DNA of 38,019 nt from a virus. The position numbers and the translations under genes are program-made. This document shows positions 7,775 to 16,248 of the stretch, in pieces (position 1 is the stretch's first letter; every line of letters starts with the position of its first letter). The notes beneath the pieces are model-generated. The model was not told the DNA's origin. It saw only the letters and a list, made by a program, of their open reading frames with translations, and ran no database searches. The stretch lies in IMG/VR virus record IMGVR_UViG_2077657019_000001, positions 1-38,019 of that record. One strand, given 5' to 3'.

Positions 7775-8523
7775 AAAATTGCTGTTGCCTCCACGCTTCC
7801 AATTGAGTAAACATAAGCGCCTGCTGCTAAGTAGAGCGCTGCCGATGTGTTTGTAATGGATAACTCCGCTTGAATTTCTAGATTATTGATTGAGGTTCCA
7901 ACTTGAGCAGCGCCACATAATGCAAGCTCTGTTTTTGTTTCTAATTCCCACAGCCGGGCTTCGTGTGAGCTGCTTTTGAAATTTACCGCCGGAGCTATTG
8001 CACCAGCTAAGCCCATGTTTTGTTCGACACCATAGGCGAGGGATAGCGTTACTGTGTCTCGCTCTGATTTCGCTTCGTCAATATAAGAAAGTAACTTCTT
8101 TGCGTTCGCTACGTTTACGGGGTTATTTCCGTGCTCCCATGCGGTTATTATTTCTAGTGAGTAAGGCTCGGCGCTCTGTTCGTACCAGGGCGTAATCTCA
8201 CCTTTAAACCCTAGCGATTCTAAAGCCGTTTTGATGCCCTTTTTTGTGCCAGCGAGCCGCCTTACTATCCACGCATCCCGTGCTAATCTTCGTTTTAACT
8301 CGTCTGGTGCATCGTCATCCCAAATTGGAACTTGTGCGTCGTGAGCCAAAAACGGAAGCAGTTTATTTGTGGTTGTTTCAGCATTGAGCAAACCTGGAAA
8401 TGGAGAAGCGTGCTGATAAAGTTGCTCTGCTAATGCAAGCTCTATCGCTCTTTCGAGTGCAGATTTGTTGTCCGGTAAGACACTATAGCTGTGCAGTGAC
8501 GACGTTGATGTTGATTGACTCAA
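7771..8523 (-). CDS. I: Baseplate protein, phage tail protein I (P2 gpI-like)
   Basis: gpI is a baseplate wedge component that works with gpJ and gpW. The family signature is clear: SVLPDNKSALERAIE, then LLPFLAHDAQVPIWDDDAP and RRLARDAWIVRRLAGTKKGIK. The length of 250 exceeds P2 gpI (176), and the extra C-terminal part is alanine- and serine-rich. The start overlaps the gpJ coding end by 41 bases, so a slightly later start is possible. Confidence 0.92.
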   Translation of the reverse strand: MSQSTSTSSLHSYSVLPDNKSALERAIELALAEQLYQHASPFPGLLNAETTTNKLLPFLAHDAQVPIWDDDAPDELKRRLARDAWIVRRLAGTKKGIKTALESLGFKGEITPWYEQSAEPYSLEIITAWEHGNNPVNVANAKKLLSYIDEAKSERDTVTLSLAYGVEQNMGLAGAIAPAVNFKSSSHEARLWELETKTELALCGAAQVGTSINNLEIQAELSITNTSAALYLAAGAYVYSIGSVEATAIL

Positions 8524-9484
8524 GATAAGGTACCTCTGAATAGTCGCATTGGATGCTGTCTGTCATATTGAGTTCGACTCTCCGAACACCACCTATCGAT
8601 GCAAGTGCGGCATACAGCAAGCTGGGTTCAATTTCTCCGCCTAGTCGGTTTTGTTCGTCACCGTATTCTTGAACCGCTTTAATTGCTGCGTCTCTCACAA
8701 CCTCTCGATCAGGCCCTACTCGTAAATGAATGGTCGCGTCACACGCCCAACGAACAATATTTGCGGCTTGAACGGTTACGAGATCGGTTTCTTGGGCTAT
8801 ATCGTCTCGATCGATTAGATACGCTTTCGTCGCATTAATTAACGCCTGCGATGGTGTGCCGTCACCTTCATGCGCAAGTATTCGAACATCGACCTCGCCC
8901 GGAGATGTTTGGCGTGCTTGGGCATCTTTTGTTTGTCCGCCCATTTCATGCTCTTCATAGCGATAGGTTACGACGACTTGACCCGATTCAGAACTTTGAA
9001 CATCTATCTTAGGGCGACCACCTAAAGTCATAGCGTGATAACGATAGCCGGAGCGAGTGCCTGCACTGGATAACGCAAACACAGCAAGGTAGTAGCGAGT
9101 TAAGAGTGCATCATTGGATTCCATTGTTGGAGCAACTGGCGGGAAAGCATTAGGATCGCCTTCATCAATAATCTGCCGCTCAAGTCCTAAGCGACTGACA
9201 ATCACATCGACCATATCGTCATCGGTGGCATACATGCCAAACATTTGGAGGGCTTGCGCATTTCGCTGTCTATCCGTCGCTTGCATGATGACGGCGAACG
9301 CTTCAATGAGCTTGGTTATGATGGCCGCTTCGTTCTCAAACGTTTCTTGTACGCTGTCTGCTATGGATGGATCATGCTCAGCCAAATACGCCAATACGGA
9401 TTCTTTGATATTAGATAAAACAGCCTCATAAGGGCGAGTTTTAATAATATCTGGAATTGGGAGCTGGTTTTTATGAGGAAACAT
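8483..9484 (-). CDS. J: Baseplate assembly protein J (P2 gpJ-like)
   Basis: This 333-residue baseplate wedge protein belongs to the gpJ/gp47 family. Recognisable parts are the N-terminal ETFENEAAIITKLIEAFAV helix region, GTRSGYRYHAMTLGGRPKIDV, the turn GEVDVRILAHEGDGTPS, and the C-terminal GGEIEPSLLYAALASIGGVR. It overlaps gpW by 14 bases and gpI by 41, keeping the P2 V-W-J-I order. Confidence 0.94.
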   Translation of the reverse strand: MFPHKNQLPIPDIIKTRPYEAVLSNIKESVLAYLAEHDPSIADSVQETFENEAAIITKLIEAFAVIMQATDRQRNAQALQMFGMYATDDDMVDVIVSRLGLERQIIDEGDPNAFPPVAPTMESNDALLTRYYLAVFALSSAGTRSGYRYHAMTLGGRPKIDVQSSESGQVVVTYRYEEHEMGGQTKDAQARQTSPGEVDVRILAHEGDGTPSQALINATKAYLIDRDDIAQETDLVTVQAANIVRWACDATIHLRVGPDREVVRDAAIKAVQEYGDEQNRLGGEIEPSLLYAALASIGGVRRVELNMTDSIQCDYSEVPYLESININVVTAQL

Positions 9485-9812
9485 CGACTAACGCCTCAAA
9501 AGTATGCAAGCGACCCCGCCACTCGCCTTCTATGTAGAAAATAAATCCAATCTCGCCCGACTTAACTAAACAGCGTTTTGGGATGAAATCACTGAGCCCA
9601 TTTTCAGGAATGTAAAACGCGGCTATTGCAGCAGACTGACAACGCACTGCTTCACCGGGCGACATGTTTGCACTCAAAAATTTGGGAACATCTGAACCAA
9701 ATTCCGGCCTTTTTGCACGCCCGCCAAATGGAGTCGTCAGTACTTGGGTTATACGGCTAACAAGGAAATCGAAATCTGTGATTTCATTTCCCGTTTTTCT
9801 ATCTATGTCCAC
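9471..9812 (-). CDS. W: Baseplate assembly protein W (P2 gpW / T4 gp25-like)
   Basis: This 113-residue protein is the small baseplate wedge subunit. The motif ITQVLTTPFGGRAKRPEFGSD is the gp25/gpW signature, followed by a CQSAAIAAF helix and a beta C-terminus. It shares one base with the stop of the small upstream gene and overlaps the J gene. The order V, small gene, W, J, I follows P2 apart from the inserted small gene. Confidence 0.93.
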   Translation of the reverse strand: MDIDRKTGNEITDFDFLVSRITQVLTTPFGGRAKRPEFGSDVPKFLSANMSPGEAVRCQSAAIAAFYIPENGLSDFIPKRCLVKSGEIGFIFYIEGEWRGRLHTFEALVDVSS

Positions 9813-10009
9813 TATGTCACCTTATATGTTCCAGATGATGAACCACCCTCAATAACAACTTCCGCATTTGAATTTAAGTGATCGATAATGCCTTTTGAAA
9901 ACGCTACATAAAAATCATGGCCTGCGGCTTTGTCTGTCGTTGGTTTATACCCTGCTTGCTCTAATGAGTTTTCTATTGATATCGCCATTAATTCGGGAAC
10001 AAGTGCCAT
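9812..10009 (-). CDS. Small phage protein between gpV and gpW, unknown function
   Basis: This 65-residue protein lies inside the baseplate operon with its stop overlapping the gpW start by one base, which supports it as a real gene. It shows an N-terminal helical half (LVPELMAISIENSLEQA) and a short glycine- and serine-rich beta end. Small genes at this position are common in mosaic phages with this tail type. I recognise no function. Confidence 0.65.
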   Translation of the reverse strand: MALVPELMAISIENSLEQAGYKPTTDKAAGHDFYVAFSKGIIDHLNSNAEVVIEGGSSSGTYKVT

Positions 10010-10022
10010 AACTTACCTCGTG

Positions 10023-10688
10023 TCATTTTGCGGCGTTTACCAGCGTTGAACAGTCAGCGTGAGGTAATCCGGTGATCATGCACTTATGTGCACCGGTTAC
10101 CACGCCAGCGCCTCCGATTAAGTCAATTTTGGAACCTTCAATTAATACGTTTGCACCAGATTTAACGGTGACATCCCCGCCAGCAGTTAACTCTGTGGTT
10201 TCGCCCACTTCGATCGTGGCGGAAGCTCCCACTTCGATATTCAGTTCACCGACGCTCTTAATTGTCATAACTTTGTCTTGTGTGTGATAGGACACGAGCG
10301 AGCCATCCGGATAGCATCGCGTTATTAGATTGGTTTCTGTGGTTGGCGCTGGGAATGCATCACTGAATAGCCCCACAAGCGCGACGGTCTGAGCACCTGC
10401 ATTGCCGCCTCCATAGTTCAAAATCACGCATTGTTCGCCTTCGCTTGGACAGCGGTAATCCGTTGTCGCACCTGCTGCGGCGGCAAACCAACGAATGGAG
10501 GGAGTTGTTAGTTCGCCGTGACGAACTTTGATTAACATGCCTGATTCGTGGATGGATTCGACATACCCGAGGCGAACCATGCTCTGCATTCTTCGGCGTA
10601 GGTCTTCGGTTTCTGCACTTAATTCTTCAATACGATCAAGATACGACTCAAGCATCTGCCGAACCGTTGCTTCTATTAAATCTCTCAT
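10023..10688 (-). CDS. V: Baseplate spike protein (P2 gpV-like)
   Basis: This is the membrane-piercing spike at the tail tip. Residues 1-35 are helical (ATVRQMLESYLDRIEELSAE). An OB-fold-like region follows (MVRLGYVESIHESGMLIKVR to the GEQCVILNYGGG segment). The C-terminus is a repetitive beta helix of the type ASATIEVGETTELTAGGDVTV. The very end (GAHKCMITGLPHADC) carries two His and two Cys, which could hold a metal ion like the Fe-binding apex of P2 gpV; that is inference. Length 221 against 211 in P2. It overlaps the upstream gene by four bases. Confidence 0.92.
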   Translation of the reverse strand: MRDLIEATVRQMLESYLDRIEELSAETEDLRRRMQSMVRLGYVESIHESGMLIKVRHGELTTPSIRWFAAAAGATTDYRCPSEGEQCVILNYGGGNAGAQTVALVGLFSDAFPAPTTETNLITRCYPDGSLVSYHTQDKVMTIKSVGELNIEVGASATIEVGETTELTAGGDVTVKSGANVLIEGSKIDLIGGAGVVTGAHKCMITGLPHADCSTLVNAAK

Positions 10689-11245
10689 TTGGGCGGATTT
10701 TCATTTGTAGCGATGAGTGAGAAGTCACTATCGTGTTTAGGATTAATACCAAGAAAAATGGACTTCAAGGCTCGATCTTCTTCTAGTAACGATTCATCCA
10801 TCTCAACAACTTGACTGAATTCAACTGTCCAACAGTTAAACCCTTTGTCTCCACGTTTGAAATCACTCGGATAAGCGACAATATTCTCAGGGATACCAAT
10901 ATCCGAAAGCCCCCATCGATTTCTAACGAGCAAACGCTTAACGAAGCTAGCCAGGTTAATGACTTTTAATTCCGATACTTCGACCCTATTGGATAGAATG
11001 CAATGCAGGTATACGCCTACTTTCTCTTGATTTGTTCCCGATGCACTGTGTCCCGTTGCTTCATTCAACTCTGGGAAATCTATGAGAATCGCCATCTCTG
11101 GCAACGCATCCCATGATTCAATTGAAGTGGCAAATTCTACCAGCGGTATCTGAACCCCTTTGTTAGAGGCTGATGTGTTTAAACCCGCTTTTAAGGCATC
11201 GAAGTATTCAAGTATGCTTTTCACTGTAATGCTTCCCGTATCCAC
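10685..11245 (-). CDS. Putative tail completion or terminator protein
   Basis: This 186-residue protein lies between the gpZ-like gene and the baseplate operon, the place of tail terminator or completion proteins in similar mosaic phages. It contains an alpha/beta pattern with LPEMAILIDFPELNEATG, VGVYLHCILSNRV and FNCWTVEFSQVVEMDES. The order of helix, strand, strand is compatible with a terminator fold, but I do not recognise the family. It overlaps its upstream gene by 25 bases and gpV by four. Confidence 0.55.
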   Translation of the reverse strand: MDTGSITVKSILEYFDALKAGLNTSASNKGVQIPLVEFATSIESWDALPEMAILIDFPELNEATGHSASGTNQEKVGVYLHCILSNRVEVSELKVINLASFVKRLLVRNRWGLSDIGIPENIVAYPSDFKRGDKGFNCWTVEFSQVVEMDESLLEEDRALKSIFLGINPKHDSDFSLIATNENPPK

Positions 11246-11712
11246 TGGGCGAACTTACGATTTAGTTGCCCTTCCAGCTGCCGAATAATGCGTTCCGCTT
11301 CGCTAGAGAAGTCGATAGTTTGTTTCTTCAAAGGGTGGCGGCTCGCTCCAAGGCGCTTCCAAATAGCAAATTCTCCGTATACCGTCTCTAAAAATGCGCC
11401 TCTAAAGAAGTAGTCGCGCACTTTTACACCGCCCTCTTGTTGACGAGCTGCGCCGATCTTTACCGCCGAGATGGGCAAAATCCCCACCCACAAGCGGGCA
11501 GAGTGACCTTTTCTCGACACTCGAATCCGAAAGCGGTTTTTCAAGGCCGTTTTTTTTACTCCTAACTCTTGCGATAAACGCTTAAGGCTTTCTGTTCTAA
11601 GCCATGCAACCGCTCTTCGAAGGGCTTTTCTAATCGCACTGGTTAACTTTCGTTTAAGCTCGCCCACAACCTCTAAAGGCATATCCAACTCTAACGAGTA
11701 ATCAAAGGCCAT
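11221..11712 (-). CDS. Prophage minor tail protein Z-like
   Basis: This 163-residue basic protein matches the minor tail protein Z family, thought to act at head-tail joining. Supporting parts are ALRRAVAWLRTESLKRLSQEL, then KKTALKNRFRI and LWVGILPISAVKIG followed by GGVKVRDYFFRGAFLE. It is coupled to the genes on both sides (11-base overlap upstream, 25-base overlap downstream). It follows the lambda FII-like joining gene, so it marks the switch from lambda-like head genes to P2-like tail genes. Confidence 0.75.
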   Translation of the reverse strand: MAFDYSLELDMPLEVVGELKRKLTSAIRKALRRAVAWLRTESLKRLSQELGVKKTALKNRFRIRVSRKGHSARLWVGILPISAVKIGAARQQEGGVKVRDYFFRGAFLETVYGEFAIWKRLGASRHPLKKQTIDFSSEAERIIRQLEGQLNRKFAQWIREALQ

Positions 11713-12067
11713 AATCGCTATTCTCGGTATGAGTCAATTTTTCGGGTGTTTGAGTAGAGAGAATGCACAGTGTTTCACCACTGCCATCGTGCAGAGTGTT
11801 TTCGATAAAGAAGGTTTCATTTGCGATTCTGCAATGCCAGTCCTCAATTTCTTGCAGCGGCGACGGGATTGAAAGCAGCTTCTCAGTCGTTTTGAATTCG
11901 ACATTGGAATGTCGCCCTTTGAGCCCGTTAAGTTTTTCAAGAAGCTCTGGGTTATCGAATATTCCCGACGTCTCGAAGCTTTCCTCTGCGCTATAAACAA
12001 AAACGGGCGTTCCGACCTTTCGGAACACCCGCTTATTTGCGCGGTTTAACGCCTTATCGAAAGACAT
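11702..12067 (-). CDS. Putative head-tail joining protein (lambda gpFII-like)
   Basis: This 121-residue protein directly follows the major capsid gene, the place of lambda FII, which completes the head for tail attachment. Its length is close to FII (117). The central part LNGLKGRHSNVEFKTTEKLL, then IPSPLQEIEDWHCRIANETFFIE, suggests a beta-rich connector fold. Family assignment rests on position and general pattern, not on a sharp motif. Its ATG shares a base with the capsid stop. Confidence 0.6.
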   Translation of the reverse strand: MSFDKALNRANKRVFRKVGTPVFVYSAEESFETSGIFDNPELLEKLNGLKGRHSNVEFKTTEKLLSIPSPLQEIEDWHCRIANETFFIENTLHDGSGETLCILSTQTPEKLTHTENSDYGL

Positions 12068-13086
12068 TAACCCTTCTTACCCTTAAACAACATCTTGGGG
12101 CGGCGTGGATAGAAAAGCGGATAGCTATAACATTCCAGCTCGACAAACTGCTGACGTTTATCATCCAATAGTTGCAGTGAATAAAACTCTTCACCCAATT
12201 TACCAATATCAGCAAAGGATTCCCCCGGTGCTAAAGCCATTTCAAAGACATTGGCGTTTTTACCAGCCGGGAAAATATGACATTTATCAACATTAACAGC
12301 GATTTCCGAGTTATCGTCCGTACCTACGTAGTTGACCCACTTCACACCTGCGAAATCCAGTTCAAAGTCTGTTCCGGGGGCTCTAAGCTCGTGGCCCGCT
12401 TGTTGAACTTTGTACGTTTCTCGTACTTCAGAGTTACTGATCAAATCATCCCAAAATGCGTCTCCACAAATCGCTCGAATTTCAGAGTATCGAGCCCCTT
12501 TTGCACTTCGTCTCATTTGACGAATTACTTTTTCGGTAATTAACTTACGTAGATCGCCGTCTTTCTTATTCGCTAGATCAAAGTTAATTTCAGTATTTGC
12601 ACTGATATCAAACTCACTAAAGTAGTCGTAGATAACGGACCCATCTGCGTCAACTAACTTACCTTGCACGGATGCTAAGCGCATATTTTCATGCGTTGCG
12701 ACGATGTCCTCTTTCACGCTCATCATACGGCGAGCAAATTCTAATTGAACTTCGGTAATTGCATCCGTTAGACCTAATGCTCTAACGAAAGCCAATTCCG
12801 ATGCCGTGATTTTATCGGCTTGAGCAACACGGACCGCATTCAAATTTCTGATTTTACGGTCACCCTTCTCTTTTTGCGGAAGAGGTTCTCCGCGCAATGA
12901 GACAGGTACAACAGAGAGAGATTCACTCTTTGTCTCAATCGCGATCACATCACTACGCACTGGATTTCGACGGAAAATACCTAACTGCCCCAAATAATCT
13001 GGAGCGACTTCTACTTCGTTGATCGCTTCTGTCATGGAAGCGACAGAGAATGCATCATCGTTAAAAATATCGACTAGTTCAGCCAT
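12067..13086 (-). CDS. E: Major capsid protein (lambda gpE-like)
   Basis: This 339-residue protein forms the icosahedral shell and matches lambda E in length (341) and order. Typical pieces are FSVASMTEAINEVEVAPDYLG, then GIFRRNPVRSDVIAIE, the ATHENMRLASVQGKLVDADG segment, and a C-terminal LLDDKRQQFVELECYSYPLFYPRRPKML-like ending. A strong AAGGAG lies upstream of the ATG. It follows the decoration protein gene by nine bases, as D-E in lambda. Confidence 0.94.
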   Translation of the reverse strand: MAELVDIFNDDAFSVASMTEAINEVEVAPDYLGQLGIFRRNPVRSDVIAIETKSESLSVVPVSLRGEPLPQKEKGDRKIRNLNAVRVAQADKITASELAFVRALGLTDAITEVQLEFARRMMSVKEDIVATHENMRLASVQGKLVDADGSVIYDYFSEFDISANTEINFDLANKKDGDLRKLITEKVIRQMRRSAKGARYSEIRAICGDAFWDDLISNSEVRETYKVQQAGHELRAPGTDFELDFAGVKWVNYVGTDDNSEIAVNVDKCHIFPAGKNANVFEMALAPGESFADIGKLGEEFYSLQLLDDKRQQFVELECYSYPLFYPRRPKMLFKGKKG

Positions 13087-13095
13087 GTTAGCTCC

Positions 13096-13458
13096 TTAAA
13101 CTACTTTGATGCCATTCACTGCCAATTTTGCAATGGCAGCGGTTTTTTGGGCGTCTGAAATACCTTCAGGCCAAACGAGGTCTGAAGCTCGAGCGGCAGT
13201 TAATGCAGTGGAAAGCACACCTTCAACATCTCCAGAAGATGCATCCACAGCGTCAAACAAGATGGCAGATGCATTTTCGGCGCCGTCCGTCACGGTTGGA
13301 TCTAGCTGTTTAAACTTAGAAGAAGCAGACACTTTCCCCATGACCGTACAAGCACTGTATTTACCCGCTGTAATGACTTTCTTATCACGACTTAAATATT
13401 GGCCGACTTCTTCGACAATATATTGCCCCGCGCCAGGCGCTTTCGTTTTGGTAACCAT
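13096..13458 (-). CDS. D: Head decoration protein (lambda gpD-like)
   Basis: gpD trimers bind the expanded capsid and stabilise it against DNA pressure. The 120-residue length and the central pattern (VITAGKYSACTVMGKVS, then ASAILFDAVDASSGDVEG) are typical of the family. The C-terminal helix region DAQKTAAIAKLAVNGIKVV also fits. It sits between the protease and capsid genes, as in lambda. A good AGAGGG site lies upstream. Confidence 0.92.
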   Translation of the reverse strand: MVTKTKAPGAGQYIVEEVGQYLSRDKKVITAGKYSACTVMGKVSASSKFKQLDPTVTDGAENASAILFDAVDASSGDVEGVLSTALTAARASDLVWPEGISDAQKTAAIAKLAVNGIKVV

Positions 13459-13491
13459 TGTTAACCCTCTTTAATAAACGTTTGCAGTGGC

Positions 13492-14520
13492 TTAGCGCTT
13501 CACTGCGGAAATGGCACGAGACCATGAGTTTTTGATGTTTTCATTGTTTTGCTTGTTTTGCGTTAAGTCTTTAGGGCCACCTGAATCAATGTCTTCATCC
13601 ATTTCCGCCTTGGTTTCAGATACGGCGATACGCAGCAACTCCGCCGGATTATTCATGTTCTGTATGAGGTTTTGAGTCACAGTATTTAGGCCAGCAGTTG
13701 CACAGATATTTTGAATATCATTCGCTGTCGTAAGACGACTCTGTACATCTGTGATTGAAAGATTCTGAGTCACAAAATCAGACGCGAGGAAAGATAGATT
13801 CTTGTCGTGACACATTTTGATGATTTGAACCGCATCATTATCACTTCCATTCACTGGTGGAGAGTTTTGTGCGCTCACAGCGCCCTTAAGGCTATTAAGT
13901 ACTTCTGATTTAACTTGTTCACGACTTGCTAGATTGCAATTGAGAACAGGCGCTTCTGTTACAATAATTTCATCAACAAAGCCTTTCAAAACCGCTTCTT
14001 CCGCTGTCATCAACGTTTCTTGATCAAGCATTTCCCACAATGTGGCGCCTTCAATACCTGTTCTTTCTGCATAGAGCCGTAACAAACCAGATTTCAGAAT
14101 ATCCAGCTTATCAGCCATCGCACGGAAGTCGTTCGCGTTGCCCTGCATTCCCGTTAGGGGGTTGTGAATCATCATAAATGAAGCTGGGTAAGCTCTAAGC
14201 TTTCCAGCAGAAGCACCCATCGCAATAGCAGAACCCGCGCTGGACGCTTCACTAAGGATCTCAATAATTACTTCGGCTTTATGCCCTTTTAGAAAGTTCG
14301 CAATAGCAAGGCCGTCGAAGAAGTTGCCGCCCGGTGTGGCGAGAGAAACACGAATTTCATCCAAGTCACCCATGCTTTGAACCGCTTGAATAAACTCACT
14401 TGCGGCCACGGCATCGGGATCAAAAAAACTCCCGCCTACGGTGCCATGAATATTAATGGTCACTGAGCGAGGTTTATCGCCTGCCCCGCCTGTTAAGTTG
14501 AGGATTTCATACCATTTCAT
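13492..14520 (-). CDS. C: ClpP-type prohead protease (lambda gpC-like) with scaffold tail
   Basis: This processes the prohead. The ClpP-like domain covers residues about 20-190: TINIHGTVGG, RVSLATPGGNFFDGLAIANFL, the nucleophile block EASSAGSAIAMG (Ser94 the likely catalytic residue), and MMIHNP with His119. Residues after about 200 are glutamine- and asparagine-rich and helical. They probably serve as the scaffold, as Nu3 does at the end of lambda C. A hairpin at 14532-14563 lies between this gene and the portal. Confidence 0.92.
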   Translation of the reverse strand: MKWYEILNLTGGAGDKPRSVTINIHGTVGGSFFDPDAVAASEFIQAVQSMGDLDEIRVSLATPGGNFFDGLAIANFLKGHKAEVIIEILSEASSAGSAIAMGASAGKLRAYPASFMMIHNPLTGMQGNANDFRAMADKLDILKSGLLRLYAERTGIEGATLWEMLDQETLMTAEEAVLKGFVDEIIVTEAPVLNCNLASREQVKSEVLNSLKGAVSAQNSPPVNGSDNDAVQIIKMCHDKNLSFLASDFVTQNLSITDVQSRLTTANDIQNICATAGLNTVTQNLIQNMNNPAELLRIAVSETKAEMDEDIDSGGPKDLTQNKQNNENIKNSWSRAISAVKR

Positions 14521-14531
14521 TATTGAACCCT

Positions 14532-14563
14532 ATAAATAAGAAACCCCGCTAAGATGCGGGGTT
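14532..14563 (-). terminator. Intra-operon hairpin between portal and protease genes
   Basis: Minus-strand AACCCCGC and GCGGGGTT (14542-14549 and 14556-14563) form an eight-base stem that includes the portal stop codon, followed by TTTCTTATTTAT. It is probably a partial terminator or an mRNA-stabilising hairpin inside the head operon. Confidence 0.6.
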
Positions 14564-16048
14564 TGTGAGGTAGTTTTCGACTTTCTGCAAAAAGCCTAAA
14601 TCGTCTTCGGTAATACCAAGCTCCTTGGCTTTCTGAACTTTTCGCAGGAGCTTTTTCAGATTGGTTGTTTCAATTTCTTCCGGGTCTTGCCCTTTGCGAG
14701 CCACTTCCAGATCGGTTGATGTTAGATCATGCTTTTGCGCTTTGATCTTCGCATTTACATCTTGCTCTGGGTGGATGTAATCCCACCCTTGTGGTCTGTA
14801 ATCTGCCTTGAAATATTGTTCGGGGCTTGCTGAGTAAAAGGGTGCATCCAGCTTTCCAGAAAAGACGCAGGCTTCGATAAACCACTTCCAGTCCTTCATA
14901 CAAATCTGATAAACCAACAACTGATCTTGAATCGCTTCAATCTGTCGGTAATATTGCTGCATGATGATTCGAACCAGACGATCGTTCACTTGTGACCAGT
15001 CACCTGTTAAAAGCTCATAAGGTTGGTTATAAGACAGCGCCAAGCTAATGCACTGCCAACGCATGTAATCAGAGTAACCTTGCCCCGCATCATCACCATT
15101 GAAAAGGGTCAGATCGTCTCCGGGGAAACCATTTAAGACCGTTCCCGCCTGAACACTGACGTTCGGTATTTCATTCGTAGAATCTGGGTGGATTTCTTCG
15201 CCGGTTATCGGGTCAAACTGCCAATGCTTATCTTCTTCATAATGAGAGTAATCAACGGCACGCTTCATAAATCCCGTATAAGGCGCTCTCTGCTCTTTTC
15301 GTACTAGCTCTGCATCATCGTAAGAGTTAAAGGTGATTGCCTTAATCAACCCAGAAGTTCCATCTGGTGTACCGCGCCTTTGTCCTGGTCGCGTTGGTAA
15401 GTAATGATGAATAACGTCCTTTGCTCTTACACGAACATAGTCAGAAAGGTTTATGCTGAACTCGCCATCATGTGGATGTTCTCGGTAAAAGTAATAGGCT
15501 AATCGCCTTCCCTTTCTATCGAACTCAATGCCTTCACGAATCTTCCGTCCATTTCTAAGATCTTGATTTAGCTCTATTGGACAAAAACAGGATTCTAAGA
15601 TTTGATTTTGATACGGAGCCGGAAGTCCATCGCTAAGCGAGCGATAGCGTTTACGGATGAAAACCTCTCCCTGAGTTCTTCTCGCTCTAACAGCCTGTGT
15701 TAACTGACCGTGCCAGTTAATTACAAGCTCAGGATCAGAGTATTGAACTCTCTGTTGCCATAGCTCATTCGCCGCAATATTAAATTGCTCATCACTTGTT
15801 TTGGCGCGAATCGCCACGCCTGAACCCACTTCATTGACAACATTCTTTTCAATGCCGCTGAACACCAAAGGCATGTTTCTATGACCTGCCAATGTGCGAT
15901 CGCGTAATGAACCTTGATCAGGCGCAACCGTTTTATTGGGCCCTAATCTTGGAGAATGCAGACTGGCCGCGCGCTTACCGCGAGTCGCCCCTTCATAGGA
16001 TAGATTTGCGACACTGGATAGCGGATTTCCTCGATGGTCAACAATCAC
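14549..16048 (-). CDS. B: Phage portal protein (lambda gpB-like)
   Basis: The portal is the dodecameric ring at the head vertex through which DNA is packaged and ejected. Length 499 against 533 in lambda. Key pieces are SLRDRTLAGHRNMP, VINWHGQLTQAVRARRTQGE, VRVRAKDVIHHYLPTRPGQR with GTPDGTSGL, and SLALSYNQPYELLTGDWSQVN, the strongest lambda-portal signature. It starts with GTG at 16048, sharing a base with the gpW-like stop, so the genes are coupled. The C-terminus lacks the longer acidic tail seen in lambda. Confidence 0.94.
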   Translation of the reverse strand: MIVDHRGNPLSSVANLSYEGATRGKRAASLHSPRLGPNKTVAPDQGSLRDRTLAGHRNMPLVFSGIEKNVVNEVGSGVAIRAKTSDEQFNIAANELWQQRVQYSDPELVINWHGQLTQAVRARRTQGEVFIRKRYRSLSDGLPAPYQNQILESCFCPIELNQDLRNGRKIREGIEFDRKGRRLAYYFYREHPHDGEFSINLSDYVRVRAKDVIHHYLPTRPGQRRGTPDGTSGLIKAITFNSYDDAELVRKEQRAPYTGFMKRAVDYSHYEEDKHWQFDPITGEEIHPDSTNEIPNVSVQAGTVLNGFPGDDLTLFNGDDAGQGYSDYMRWQCISLALSYNQPYELLTGDWSQVNDRLVRIIMQQYYRQIEAIQDQLLVYQICMKDWKWFIEACVFSGKLDAPFYSASPEQYFKADYRPQGWDYIHPEQDVNAKIKAQKHDLTSTDLEVARKGQDPEEIETTNLKKLLRKVQKAKELGITEDDLGFLQKVENYLTNPAS

Positions 16049-16248
16049 TAGAAACCTCTGTTTACAGACGTGGTAACAGCATGAAGTGGACGTGAACGCC
16101 GTTTCTTACGCTGGAGGCGTTTCTCAATCCTTTCTAACTCGTCAATGCTGCGGTATTCAATTTCTCGGTCACCCTTACGAACCCGCTTTTCGCCACCACT
16201 GATAACCTCGTCAACATCTGTCAATTGCTCATCTATTTTTGTTGTCAT
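16048..16248 (-). CDS. W: Head-tail joining protein gpW (lambda-like)
   Basis: This small basic protein of 66 residues (68 in lambda) closes the packaged head before tail joining. The segment RKGDREIEYRSIDELERIEKR follows the gpW pattern of a strand pair and helix. The C-terminus (KKRRSRPLHAVTTSVNRGF) is basic and ends in an aromatic residue. It sits between terminase and portal exactly as in lambda, overlapping both (ATGA with terminase; TAGTG with portal). Confidence 0.82.
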   Translation of the reverse strand: MTTKIDEQLTDVDEVISGGEKRVRKGDREIEYRSIDELERIEKRLQRKKRRSRPLHAVTTSVNRGF